From Rhexocercosporidium sp. MPI-PUGE-AT-0058 (taxonomy: Eukaryota; Ascomycota; Leotiomycetes; Helotiales): a stretch of DNA of 64,000 nucleotides. Made by a program: the position numbers and the translations under genes. How positions within the stretch are numbered: position 1 is the stretch's first letter; every line of letters starts with the position of its first letter. The notes beneath the pieces are model-generated. The model saw only the letters and a list, made by a program, of their open reading frames with translations. It was not told where the DNA came from and made no database searches. Below, in pieces: positions 24,190-35,671 of the stretch. The stretch covers positions 1,054,001 through 1,118,000 of the forward strand of contig JAGTJL010000012.1 in the NCBI GenBank assembly GCA_020746875.1. The letters run 5' to 3'.

Positions 24190-25344
24190 CTACAGACTCT
24201 TCTCCAATGCAACCAATTCCCTGAAGCCTTCCTTCCACTTTGCACTCTCGTTGCTGGTGGGATGCGGTAATGGGCTTCGTGCATATCCACCGTAGCCCAG
24301 CCAGCTCTCCATACCGGCCTTCGTGCTCACAATACCACCCTGGATGGCGGTCCAATCACCGCGGGCAACGACTTCCTGCATCTTCTGCGCCTCGGCCAGC
24401 CTGCCCTCGCGGTACAGGCGCACGATTTCGATGCAGGCCTTGGGCGAGATATTTGCTAGCCCGGCCAAGATGCCGTGACCACCGCCAATCAAGCTCTGCA
24501 GCGTGAAATCTGCACTTCCTCCCAGCACCAGGAATGGCGGAGAGGCACTGAGTGACGATGGCTTGTTACCCGCCTTGGTCGCCGCCACGATCCTGTTCAG
24601 TTTACCGGTGTTGCCGCATGTCAGCTTGACGCCGACGATGTTCGGATGGGCCGAGAGCTTAATAATGATGTCGGATGAGAGGTCCATTCCGGACACCGCG
24701 CCGGGATAGTTGTAGATGAGCAGCGGGATGGGCGACTGGTCGGCCACCGCGTTGAAGAACTCGATGACGCTCGCGGATGCGGGGGAAAAGAGGGGTGCGT
24801 AGTATGATGGGGGCAAGATGAGAGCATAGTCGCCGCCAGCGGCGTATGCTTCACGACAGTATTGGATCGTTTCGCGCACCGACTGGGCTCCGCAACCTAC
24901 GAGGACGGGCAGGTGGGAGAAGCCGGCCGCGTTCAGGGCAGAACGCGTGGTTTGTGTCACTGTCTGGCGTTCGGAATGGGTGAGGTGGACAGCCTCGCCA
25001 TTGGAGCCCTGTGTTGTGAGGCCGGTCACACCCGCTTTGGCAAGACGCACGGCATGGGTGCCAATGGTTGCGGTATCAAGATCTTCGGTGACGGGATCGA
25101 AGAAGCAGACTGTCGGGACATATACCCCCGGGACCAATGGCCGGGACATATGGTCGTCGGTATCGAGGGATGTACTGCTATATGACGAACTGTACTGGGA
25201 GTCGTTTAACGGTGACTCGGAGTAAACACTGTTGGTATTACTGCTTGAGTTTCGGAGACCAGAGCCAGCCACGGGGCGGAAAGACATGGTAAAAGATTGA
25301 GTAAAGCTTCCTGCGGGTGAGGGTGCGTCGTTGTGAGGAGACAT
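24190..25344 (-). CDS. Dihydrodipicolinate synthase-family aldolase (KDG/HOG aldolase type)
   Basis: A single exon of 384 residues. The class I aldolase TIM barrel starts at about residue 70 (PLVPGVYVPTVCFFD). It shows the GxxGE pyruvate-binding motif (QGSNGEAVHLTHSER), the catalytic tyrosine in LLIYNYPGAVSG (about Tyr213) and the Schiff-base lysine in NIVGVKLTCGN (about Lys240). All key residues are present. In fungi this family covers 4-hydroxy-2-oxoglutarate aldolase and 2-keto-3-deoxy-L-galactonate aldolase (galacturonate pathway), rather than lysine biosynthesis, since fungi use the alpha-aminoadipate route. The exact substrate cannot be read from the sequence. The N-terminal 65 residues are Ser/Asn-rich and not conserved. 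I chose ATG 25344; the frame extends to 25386 but only with a TTG. No introns. Confidence 0.9.
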   Translation of the reverse strand: MSPHNDAPSPAGSFTQSFTMSFRPVAGSGLRNSSSNTNSVYSESPLNDSQYSSSYSSTSLDTDDHMSRPLVPGVYVPTVCFFDPVTEDLDTATIGTHAVRLAKAGVTGLTTQGSNGEAVHLTHSERQTVTQTTRSALNAAGFSHLPVLVGCGAQSVRETIQYCREAYAAGGDYALILPPSYYAPLFSPASASVIEFFNAVADQSPIPLLIYNYPGAVSGMDLSSDIIIKLSAHPNIVGVKLTCGNTGKLNRIVAATKAGNKPSSLSASPPFLVLGGSADFTLQSLIGGGHGILAGLANISPKACIEIVRLYREGRLAEAQKMQEVVARGDWTAIQGGIVSTKAGMESWLGYGGYARSPLPHPTSNESAKWKEGFRELVALEKSL

Positions 25345-26850
25345 GATGTCTAAATATGGTGGGGGTATGGCGTATAAAGTAGTCAATTGGTGTCTTGCTA
25401 AAGGAGGAAGAGTGGGCGGACTAGGAATATAGTGCTAGCCGGTCCGAGTTGGATGAGGCTTGGGCTGACCTCTGAAGGATCGGTGCTTGTGTGGAGGAGG
25501 TCGATGAAGATCGTTGTTGTAGCAGTACTATAAAACGAAGACGAGTGAATAATGAGGGGTCAGAGCCGAGGAGGGGTAGAGAGAATGGGGCAAATGACTT
25601 AGAAGTAGAGAGATGAGACTGATCTTGTTTATTTTCCGGGTCGACGACAGACGTCCATCGCCGGGATTAAGTATTATTTTGTTTGTTCCTGGGGTGGCGC
25701 AGAGGATCAAGTTGACGGGATGCCGATGTGGTGAAGCCGGGTATGGATACTAGATCACTAGAGGTTGCTTCGAAAATGAACAATTCTCTTAGTGTGGGGG
25801 TGGAGACATTCCCTGTTCCGGCGGTGGTCATGGTCAAGGATGACCTCCAAGCCCTCGTGGCAATTCCTTGTATACTTACAGTCGCTTCCAGGTTCAGTTC
25901 GGAGTTCCAGGTCAGCCAGGATTTCAACGGCCGGGCGGCCAACTCACTCACTGACCTGCTGGTAATTGTGTCTTTTTTTACAATGCAGCCAAGCTCTGTC
26001 AATCGCTGGTCCTGGGCGAAGCCGGTGCAGCTGTGGAGTTTGATGTTAAATTGGCGAGTAACAAGTATCGCCAGATTCGCTGGCGCGGATCAAGAAAGCA
26101 GCAGCTGATCATCAGCAACGTTGCAATTGGGAAGTAAAAATCCAAAGAGAGAAGCTTGCTGGATGTTTTGCGGCCAGCAAAGAGGAGTTGAGAGCTGCTT
26201 TGCATGGTTCCGCCAGCCTATGAGGCGATCATTAGGTCAAGGCTTGATTGACTTGACTGGATTTGACCTGACGATATGATGACCTCACCCCAATTTTCCT
26301 TCCCACCTCTTTCAAGGTGTCCGAAAATGGCACAATGTCACAAATACAATGCCCCTCTGTCTCCCGCGTGCATCAGGTGCTGGGGCTGTGATCTCTATGT
26401 TTGCTTTTTCCCATGCCTCCGGACGCGAGGTGGACGATGCATCGAGGGTCCTGGGCGTTTGTGGTGGCCGTAAAGCAAAGAAAGAGAGGCTCAATGGAAA
26501 GACTTCAAGCCCATGGGGAATCACATCACATCTCGTCTCGTCTCATCTCACCGCAGCACACCATGCCCATCCACGCCATGCCATGCCCGGCTTCCACCAG
26601 CTGACATGACCAACAGCTGCAGCTGTGTCCGCTCTTGGCCGAGTATTGCTGCGGAGAGAATAGTGGTAGAGTGTTCCTCGTGTTAAGTGAGGTGTGGAGT
26701 GGACCGGATGAGAGTGGATGAGTGAGTGGTGAGGTGAGGTGGGTAAACAGGTGGATGAGTGGAGCTGCTGAAAAAAGAGACATCTGATTTCTAGTACGAG
26801 TGAGAGGAACAGAAAGGAAACGCAGAAGTACAGTTAGTCAGTTGGTTATT

Positions 26851-26880
26851 TGCAGTTGCAGTTGCAGTTGCAGTTGCAGA
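26851..26880. repeat. (TGCAGT)5 hexanucleotide microsatellite
   Basis: Five perfect copies of the six-base unit lie in non-coding sequence downstream of no recognised gene. Confidence 0.9.
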
Positions 26881-29800
26881 TTCGGTCATAGTCGATTTCC
26901 TGGCTGGCATAGGCGCAGGCGAGTATCATTCGAAGAGGTGCGGTGTCGTCTGACTCCTGGATGACCAAATCCATTCGCGGGGTTGTGTATCCATACACAG
27001 GCCACCCCTGCCCTGCGTAGGTACAGTACATCGTACAGTAGTACGGTGCAGTACAGTTGTGTGACCCCTGGCCGTCTGCCTTCCTCTACTCGCTCGCTCA
27101 CATCATACCCTCGCACAATATTCAACTCCACCCGCATTCATATTCATTCATTTGCATATACAACTCCACATCGACAACTTCTCCCATCTCCATTCCCTTC
27201 TCCTTCACTTCCATCCCTGCATCACTACCCCTCCATATTCCTCTTCGCCCACCAACCCCCCTTCTCGGTAAGCGAGGACTATCAACCTTCCTTTATTAGG
27301 GGCCTGACAGAGCCTCGAAGCCTGGTGATCATGCTCGAAGCGGCTTAGATAAGCTCAGCTCTTCCAGGGATACGGCCCTTGGTACTCTGGACCGTCAAAA
27401 CGAACGTGGGGGTGAATCCAATGGCCAGCCGCAACAGCCTGGTGGCAGCAGGTTGGCAAAGTATATTTTCACTAGGATGGGACAAGGAACACACATCAGG
27501 TGGGGAAGCAATAAGTAATGGGAAGGGAAGGAAAAGGCTGAGCAGAAATATGGGCCACGGACAGAGAAGCCATGAAACAAAAGCGTTATCACGGGAGCGA
27601 AGGCGTACGACACTGGGCAGCATCGCAGCATCGCAGCACAGCAGTGCGGGGAGAGCAATGACACTGGACGACTTTTACATAACCAACCTTGCAGTGCAGC
27701 TGCAAAGTACAGTCTTTGTACCGTCACACATACATACTCGCCCCTCTTCTCACCAGAATGACTTGCTCTTAGAACATCCAGTACATGCATCACCAAAGTA
27801 CCACTCCACGAAATGGACCACCCAGACTCCCAGGACCCGCCGACCAGACTCAGAGCAGTTTCCCCAACCGGGTCAAACCTGCAGCTGGAGATGCAGCCAG
27901 GCAGCTAACAACGCCTCCGATGACCTTTCCATCCCGCTCTGCACAATCCTCCCCCTTGAGATGGAAAATCGGCATGCCCCAAAGCCAATCCGGGCAGCAG
28001 CAAATGCACAACCCTGCCCTCCCATACCATGCTAAACCTAGTCCGGCCATGATGGCATTTCCCCAGGCTGTCGTGCGCCGCTCATTTCCACGTCAATGTC
28101 GTGGTACCCAATGAGGTACAGATCCGTCAAGGTTTGAATCAAGCCTGCGTTATGCTGGCGTCGAGGTCATTCAGCGGTTCAGAATTTCCTCGGTGTGACG
28201 ATGACACCCCCCGGAAGTATTGCTCTTTTTCGGACTTTCAGCATCTTGAGCAGCACCGTGATTATCAAAAATATCAAAGGCCGAGGGGTGTGGGGGTTCG
28301 GAGCGGTCAAGAACAATCGTTGATTACATCCCACGCAACAATCGATTCTTTCACGCTCTCGGCCCTCAGACTGGACTGTACAAAGCTTAAAAAGCGGTTC
28401 AGTACCCCTTCCAGATCGACGGTTGGCTTTTCTCCTACCAGAGAATCTTGTTACCGGAGTATGCAAGATCTATTGTTCCTGAAAGTCCCCATGTGCTTAC
28501 CCCCACGCCTCGATCCAGCCCACCACACGACCGCATGTTGGTCCGTTGTCTTTGCCGACTATCCAGGCTCCGAACCGTCCGGGACCGAGAATCAATCACT
28601 TGATATGTTGAGGGTTGGCACATTCCTTCGTTTCCAAAATTAGCTGGTTTTATTTGTTCCTCCCAGCTAGCCTGTCTCTACGAGCCATTTGAAAATCGGC
28701 ATACTTATGGGACATCGAAGACGGGCTACATTTCTTAAACATCACAGGTATCCCAAAACGATGACAGCAGGGAGTGTGGATTCCTCAACTATCGGCCGTT
28801 CAGCTATTGAAGGAAGCCACAATCTACATATCGAAGCTCTGTATTTCAACCGCTTCTTGTGCTAGACAAATGCTACATGTCGCCGAGTTCAACTTCTCAC
28901 GACACCCTCTTCGAAACTGTTCTTTCACATGTGCTTATGCCAATATGACAGTGGAGTAACTTCAGCCCAGGGTCGAATCCGCTCCAGTCAATCATATGGT
29001 TCTTGTCATGTAAGACCCACATGAGGGGGCATTTACCCCGCCATGGGCGGCGCCTCCTCAACCCCTTTCACACATCGACAATATACGTACAGTCTCAGAT
29101 TGGCTTTCAGCAAGCAAGTAATAGTTTAACTTCCTTTTTTTTTCTTTTTGGAATTTCAGTGCATTCTTGTTTCCTTTTTTTGTCATCCTAGCTATATTTC
29201 AACAAGGACTAAGCAGTACTTACTTCCTTCAATATCTCTTGCATCCGAATCACTTGGCTTCAGTCTTGATATTATCCCTATTTTAATTTACCCCGCATTT
29301 ATTCAATGAAAGGCATCTAGACTCTGACATGACTCAGGGGACTTCTTTGACAGCGATTGCCCAATCCGCAACTTTCGTCGGTACAGGAACACTCCACCCA
29401 CTCCCTTCTACCACAGAAGTTTAGTCGGTGGCGCAAGGCCACCAACCTCTATCCCCGAAATTCCTGCATCTCATATTCGTGGTCTTTTATAGGACCGATG
29501 GATCCGATCGTGGCACGACATGCACACTCGGAAAGGTGCCCATGACTAGATCGTCAAGCCATCTGCACCTAGTACCACTTCTGGAATTTGTGGGGAAGCG
29601 TCAGCCACGAACTTCTGTTGTGGATTGCGTGGGGGTTAGTCTCTGAACATCTTGTATCGGGCGTTCGCCGATTTTCCTCCCTGGGATGACAAACCGAGAT
29701 ACGAGCTTTTTGATTGAGCTTCAGCTTCAACTTGGCCCACGGGTCGTCTCTCTGCCGAGTCTGGGGAAGTCCGACTTGCGAGGAATTTGGTTAAAGAGCA

Positions 29801-31413
29801 TCCCTTACGGAAAGGTAATCAAGCGGGTAGTGAAGTCCAAGCTGGGGAATAAAACCCAGTTGAGGGCGAAGCCGAGATATCGAATTCCTAAAACAGCCCG
29901 TCGAACTTGCTTCGCCTCCACAAGTTCTTCGTGTGACGGGAAAATACCTCCCGAATTCCCGAATATCTTTCACTAACATCAAGAAAATCAGACTGTCTCT
30001 TTGAGGAAGTTGACATGTGATACCACATTGGTTGCTGGAGTCCTGTTTTTCTAGGCCTGTAAGCGAGTTCGGTTCCGTCTCCTCCTCACTGTCGGTGCCC
30101 ATACATCTTTGCGGTATTTTCGGCTTTCGGGGTCGCTGGAACCCTTTGGTGTATGTTCCAATCATACAAGCCTCATTGAAGCTGTATCTCTGAAGGTTCG
30201 ACTCTTTGTTGTGGTGGGTCGGACAATTTCGGGGAACCAAAAGGGGTGCTGGGAAGATCTCGCCACCCGTTCCTCAACAACAACATGCATCCATTCAACC
30301 GTCCACTTCACCCCAGAGTCTACCCGTTTCAGCATTGGAAATAAATCTCCTCCGCGCCGCCAATTCTCATTACGTCTCGATTCTAGTCTTCAAAAATCTC
30401 ACTATTACATATCGCATCTTCGAATAGGGATTCAGGGCTGCAGAGAACCAGCATTACAAAGATGGGCTTGCGGGGCATGCATGCATTGGTGCAAAGAAAT
30501 CCCAATGCTGACTCTTTCAATCTCGATTTGGATGGATCAGCACAAGTGTCGACTTTGGCTGCATTGCACGCCAGGTTTCAAAGATGGGGCAAAGGAAAAC
30601 CCTGATCCCTAGTGTGTCATCTCTGATGTTGTGATACAGATGTGTTGTGTGTTGTGCGTGTCAGGCGTGGGATATTTGCTAATAAGTACCGGTACTTGTC
30701 ATATCTCGAGTGCGACCATTGATCAGGGGCGAAGAAAAATTTACCGAATTTGAGAAAAAATGACATGTCAGAACGTGGGATGAAGGTGTGTATCACCGTA
30801 TCTTTGGCGTGAGTTATCTCCATGTGGGAGACTTCCATTTCCTTACGTTGGCTGAGATTCTGCTTGAATTCTCCTGCTGTAGGGTTGGTAGTACAAGTGC
30901 TGCTGTGAATATCATGAGATATCTACTGAGTCATTTATTAGCCACTGTTTATTCTCTAATGCTTTACTTTCATGACTTGCACACTCTTTGGAGTCTAGTT
31001 TGAAAGCCAATTCACAATTATTAAATTCAATAACTTTCGGCAATAGCATTACCCTGACGGGAAGGTCAATACACTTATCTAGCACCAGAAGCAGATGTGG
31101 TTTGTACAACCTCGAATCGTCGTAAAACCGTAACTACATCAGGTGTGGAATTCTTCAACCTTCCCCTTAGTGTGGTCTTTAGAGTACAGTGTAGGTCCTC
31201 AATTTCAGAAGACAGTGTCGTTTCCAACATTCAGAGTAGTTGAAAAGCAAGTTGCATTTCCTGAACTCAAAGATGGGGATGAGCGATGGCTTGATCATAT
31301 CTTCTCCAGGCCTTGTCTGTGGAACTTACAGATTCGGAACCTGTTTATCAAATTTAATATTTCACAAGTAAAAGCTATAACACCTAGTACTGTTTTACGA
31401 GACCACACGAACA

Positions 31414-31450
31414 TCTTGACTCTTAAGTTTAGTTGCTTGTTGAGTCAAGA
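31414..31450. repeat. Inverted repeat with 9-bp arms
   Basis: The arms tcttgactc (31414-31422) and gagtcaaga (31442-31450) are perfect complements with a 19-base loop. It could be a chance hairpin or a relic of a small element. No gene is adjacent. Confidence 0.6.
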
Positions 31451-32260
31451 GTGAGGTTCAGTAAATACGTCACGAAGGCGCACCTTGGGACTCGAAGGCG
31501 GAGGCGGAGGTCCCCAAACAGTAACCCCCACTTCGAATTTGTCCTCCCTCATATTATTTCTTCGTCTGTCTACCCTCTCGAGAATCAGGTCCTACCGGAT
31601 GAGCTTCAAAGCGTGCATCACGGGAAACCTATCTCTGTACAGAACTGCCACATTGACCTTGAGCCTTCATTACTGCAGGCTAACAAATTGGCTTAATGCC
31701 AGCGCTGCATATGACTGTATATAGTGTCGTTCTCTATTGATCGTCATTCCAAGACGATGGCTGAGAGGATTGCAGCAGCGGCACATTGGCAACATCACGT
31801 GCCGTTCAAAGACAAGTGCGGGCAATGGCACAACTCAACCCCCATCTCTATCATTACATCGGAAGAAATGTTATATTAACGGAGAGTTAACTCTCCTATT
31901 CTACCGCCAAGTAGGTGTTTCATCACACAACACACAATATAACGCCATTCTAACCAAAAGAGGTCGATGGTCATCACATCGTACTATCGTACTGGGAATC
32001 GGGTTCCTAGATTCCCGCTTAGAAATCGCTTCTCTCGGCGCCCTTCACTCGACAAACAACAACAACACCTTCCGAATGAGAACTCTCATCTCACAACATA
32101 AAGACTTGGCTATAAGAATTATCAATCATCAACGCTCCATAGATAATACAAGGTATAAAGCCACCCACCCTCCATTCCCCGGAATATATTTTCCTCAACC
32201 ATTCCATTGTCTCTGGTTTTGAAAAGGCTTTCATCGTACCAATTTCTAAGTTCAAACACC

Positions 32261-33780
32261 ATGGAAGCAGCTCCTTCCAACAGAGGTCTCCTCAAGATCG
32301 GACAAGGCAAGAGTACCGTGGCGCCAATACCCATCCCAAGCGTACCAGATGATTCGATACTCGTCAAGACTGTCGCCGTGGCTCTGAACCCTACAGACTG
32401 GCAGACGCTTGATGAAGTTCCAGCACCGGGCTTCTCACATTCGCTGTTGGGTGTTGATGCCGCTGGGATTGTGGTTGAAATTGGCAAGGGGGTGACCAAG
32501 GACTTCAAGATTGGGGATCGAGTCGCGGGGTTCTCTCATGGCGGTATATAACCCTCTCTCCAAAGAGTTCTCATCTCCTTCTATCAATTACAAACACAAT
32601 AAAAAGACTACACTGGTACAATATTTGATCAGAAATACAGGTAACGACCGCAACCCCGTCACAGGCACATTCGCCAATTACATCCTCATGAAAGGCGATG
32701 TTTCGCTGCACATCCCGCCTTCTATGTCCTTCGAAGACGCAGCTACCTTACCCTGCGGCATCGGAACCGTTGGGCTCGCTTTTTACCGACATCTCGAACT
32801 GCCTACTTTGACTTTCCCTGTTGAGGAGAAGAGTGGTGGACCTGGACCGTATATTTTGATATATGGTGGGTCCTCGGCTACGGGCTCGCTTGCGATTCAG
32901 TTTGCGAAATTGTATATTTACCTCCTGTGCCCCTTTTAACGTATTGTAATTCCCAGGCGGGGTCTTTCTTGCTGACTCTGTTTGCCTTTATGTATAGATC
33001 TGGATTGACAGTCATCACCACGGCCTCGCCCCGAAACTTCGACTTCGTGAAAAGTCTCGGTGCAGATCACGTACTGGATTATGTATGTCCTCCTCCTCCT
33101 CTGCTAATCCTAGTTCATTCTCCCCTTACCGCTTACTAAATATAATTCCAAAATTCAGCATGACCCAGAAGTCGGTTCCAAAATCAATGCCCTAACATCC
33201 AACACCCTTCACCTCGTCTTGGACACCATCGCTGTCCCCTCCTCGTCATCCATCTGCGCTGCCGCTCTCTCCACCTCCCCTTCTCCAGACACCAAACTAC
33301 TCTACGTGACCCTCCTTCCCATCGCCATGTCCCGCCCAGAGGTAAAGAATATCTTCTTCCTGGCGTATACGATCTCAGGCGAGGAATTCGAGATCGAGGG
33401 TGAGGTGTGGCCTGCTTCGCCAGAGGATAATTCGTTGGCGAGAGTATTTATCGGGCTGTTTGATGGATTGTTGAGGGAGGGGAGGATTAAGACGCATCCA
33501 GTTGGTTTGAGAGAAGGGGGGTTGGAGGGGATATTGGGGGGCATGATGGAGGTCAGTTTGCTTCTTCTTGGTTGTTTTTTACTTCTCTTTTCGCATCCGA
33601 TTTTTGGCTTTTAGAAGCGGAAATAAAAACCTGCGGAGATTTCAGGAGGTTCAAATCAATCTCCAAGGTAGCGTCGAGATGTTGCGGAATTCGAGTTATG
33701 CTGACATATTGATTGTACAGATGAAGGAAGGGAAGGTTAGTGGGCAGAAGTTAGTCTATCGGATCAGTGATGAGCAGTAG
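32261..33780 (+). CDS. MDR-family oxidoreductase (zinc-independent enoyl-reductase/ToxD-like)
   Basis: Five exons, 32261-32543, 32641-32911, 32998-33082, 33159-33551 and 33721-33780, encode 363 residues. The GroES-like half has VALNPTDWQTLD and LLGVDAAGIVVEIGKGV, and the GDRVAGF motif. The Rossmann half has the nucleotide-binding loop ILIYGGSSATGSLAIQFAKL and the following strand VITTASPRNFDFVKSLGADHVLDY. This is the layout of fungal trans-enoyl reductase-like proteins (ToxD, LovC type) that use NADPH without zinc; the catalytic zinc ligands of true alcohol dehydrogenases are absent. Some family members act with polyketide synthases, but no synthase is in this window, so a stand-alone quinone- or enone-reductase role is more likely. 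All five splices keep phase, including the tiny last exon ending in LVYRISDEQ. Confidence 0.88.
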
Positions 33781-35260
33781 CTTGGTGCATTCATCGATCG
33801 TCATGTACCATGCAGAGTACCCATAGCTATTGCGAGCGTGAATCCAGGAGATTTGGAATGAAACTAAAAGGGGAGAAGGTAGCAGTGCCCCTGAGGGGCT
33901 TTGCGTGCAAAAATAAGAACACTTTATTTTCTTGAACATACTGTATCCTGATATTCAGATTGCTAAGGTCTTGACAGATAGACTCTCAACCATGGTTCGC
34001 GTTCGGAAGGAGTCTTATCCTATCGAGAAGTGTACTGCATATGGACAAAAGTGCAGATGTTCTGACTGTACTAATTCCAAGCGCAATATAGCCTGGGCCT
34101 CGATGTTGCATAGCCAGGAAGAGGATGTTATCTAGGATCGGCTCGGTCGGGTTGTACAGTCGTACACGTGTTGGATGCAGCGACTCGAAAAATAGAATGG
34201 AATGAATCCCTCTCTCCGCGTCTGAAAGATTGGAACTTTGATTGCTTGCGAGCTGGACAACACTCACGAGATCTAGAAGTCACTTCCGAGACTTTCTCTC
34301 ATCTCAATGTACAAAGGAATAACCGAAACGAATCTTCATGTAAAATTACAGCGACGATTGCCTCAGGAAATCATCTCTCTTCCTTTCTCCGTGTGTCTAT
34401 CTTGGCATGCGCTGCAGGTCAGAAATGTAAGCTTACACCACACCCTGTTTATTACCAACATTCACTCCTACAGCACATTACGAGAATACCAACCACTTCC
34501 CTACGATTTACCCCGCAGCCGCGCCAACCAAATAATAAGCTGCAGACCGCACATCTCTCTAAATAGTAAAATATGCATCGCGGCTGCGGCTTCGGCTGCG
34601 GTTAATCTCCAATCGATATGCTGACAATTATAGATCAGATCGATTCGTGCCGCGGTCTCGAAATACCCAATCGACAGACGGGTTTGCTTGGCAGCTTACA
34701 CACAATATCAACCATTTAGCCGTGAGTTTTCTCGTGGGACGGTACCACTGGCTGGGTACTGTATTTCCATCAGCTTACTATGAAAGGGATTTTACCGAAT
34801 ATCTTCGACTACGTGCGTATGCTAATTCTGGGGAGTGCAGGGGGTTCTATTAAGCTTGGCTTTTCGCTTAGGGCTTGTTTGTACCTTTGCCGAGTGATTG
34901 ATGGATCGATGTTATTTCGAAGGTGGCAGTGGAGGGTGAATATGATGGAATGATAATTTGGCTCGCCAAAGTGCAAGGTTTGTTTTTCTATCTTGGGATA
35001 TGTCGTGCTGTTCCGTACTATGTGCATCGTGAGATGAGAAGAGTCGAGCTTGGGGGCAGACACGAGAGATGTATATAAGAGAACAGTCTCTTCCAGTTGA
35101 GAATGCATTCAGATCATCATCATCACTTCAGACTTCACATCAAGACACTACTACAACACTTCTCTCGGCTCTTCAATTACCAACAATCCTCAACTCACTT
35201 CATTCCACTTCACTTTACACTTCCAAACTTCCAAACAAACAACACCTTCAAACCATCAAA
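33781..35260. other. Spacer upstream of the small secreted protein gene
   Basis: No supported coding sequence. A TATA box is seen near the right end (35072-35079), followed by about 180 bases of C/A/T-rich leader typical of strongly expressed fungal genes. Confidence 0.5.
35072..35079 (+). promoter_or_regulatory. TATA box of small secreted protein gene
   Basis: TATATAAG lies 182 bases upstream of the start codon. The stretch between is CT- and CA-rich with no ATG in a better context, consistent with a leader of about 100-150 bases. Confidence 0.6.
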
Positions 35261-35671
35261 ATGCAATTCACCACCCTCACCATCACCCTCCTCTCCCTCC
35301 TCCCAGCCCTCACTCTGGGCGCTCCAGTCGCATCCCCCGAGCCCATCGCCATCGCCATCGCTGAACCCATTGCCGAGCCCATCGCAGAGTCCGCCCTCTC
35401 AGCCCGCGCAACAACAGTTCGCGTCCAACTCAATGGCAACTCTGAACTGGCTGTTCAGCGCGAAGTGGCAACCAACAACGCCATCACTCTCTTCTCGGGC
35501 AAGTTCACAGACGGATTCATCAGCAACTTGAATGGCCAAAATGGTGTTACCTGCCAGGCTTATAGCGATAAGGCTGCCACGAAGAAGGTTGGGGGGAGGT
35601 TTGGGAAGAATGGGGTGAAGTTTAACGGAGGGAAGGAGGTGCAGGTGCAGGCTGTTAAGTGCTCGAAGTAG
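35261..35671 (+). CDS. Small secreted protein with EPIA-repeat propeptide
   Basis: A single exon of 136 residues. A signal peptide (MQFTTLTITLLSLLPALTLG) is followed by a low-complexity propeptide-like segment with repeated EPIA units (residues about 25-45) ending in a possible dibasic-free processing point near LSARATTV. The mature domain of about 87 residues has only two cysteines (GVTCQAYS and AVKCSK at the C-terminus), many Gly and Lys, and a beta-rich pattern. This pattern of signal, pro-segment and small basic domain resembles fungal small secreted proteins, some of which are candidate effectors or antimicrobial-like proteins. I recognise no family and do not assign a function. Start context (atcaaaATGc) and upstream TATA favour real, possibly high, expression. 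Confidence 0.82.
   Translation: MQFTTLTITLLSLLPALTLGAPVASPEPIAIAIAEPIAEPIAESALSARATTVRVQLNGNSELAVQREVATNNAITLFSGKFTDGFISNLNGQNGVTCQAYSDKAATKKVGGRFGKNGVKFNGGKEVQVQAVKCSK

Larger units (their letters stand above)
25345..32260. other. 6.9-kb gene-poor region
   Basis: No gene is supported. Long open frames exist (27379-28035, 27785-28114, 28101-28643 and 30109-30612 on +) but none has domain motifs, convincing splice partners or a family resemblance. Several are Arg/Ser/Pro-rich, as expected of chance frames in GC-richer spacer. Visible features are a hexanucleotide microsatellite at 26851-26880, a cluster of TACAGTA motifs at 27020-27057, and a 9-bp-arm hairpin at 31414-31450. The last 100 bases serve as leader for the MDR gene. 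Confidence 0.45.

Noticed and set aside
27379..28643. Long plus-strand open frames as genes
   Set aside because: No domain, no consistent splice partners, overlapping frames on the same strand, and Arg/Ser/Pro-rich composition expected of chance frames.
28970..28990. T-arm-like sequence (gggtcgaatcc) as part of a tRNA
   Set aside because: No matching acceptor, D or anticodon arms could be fitted around it.
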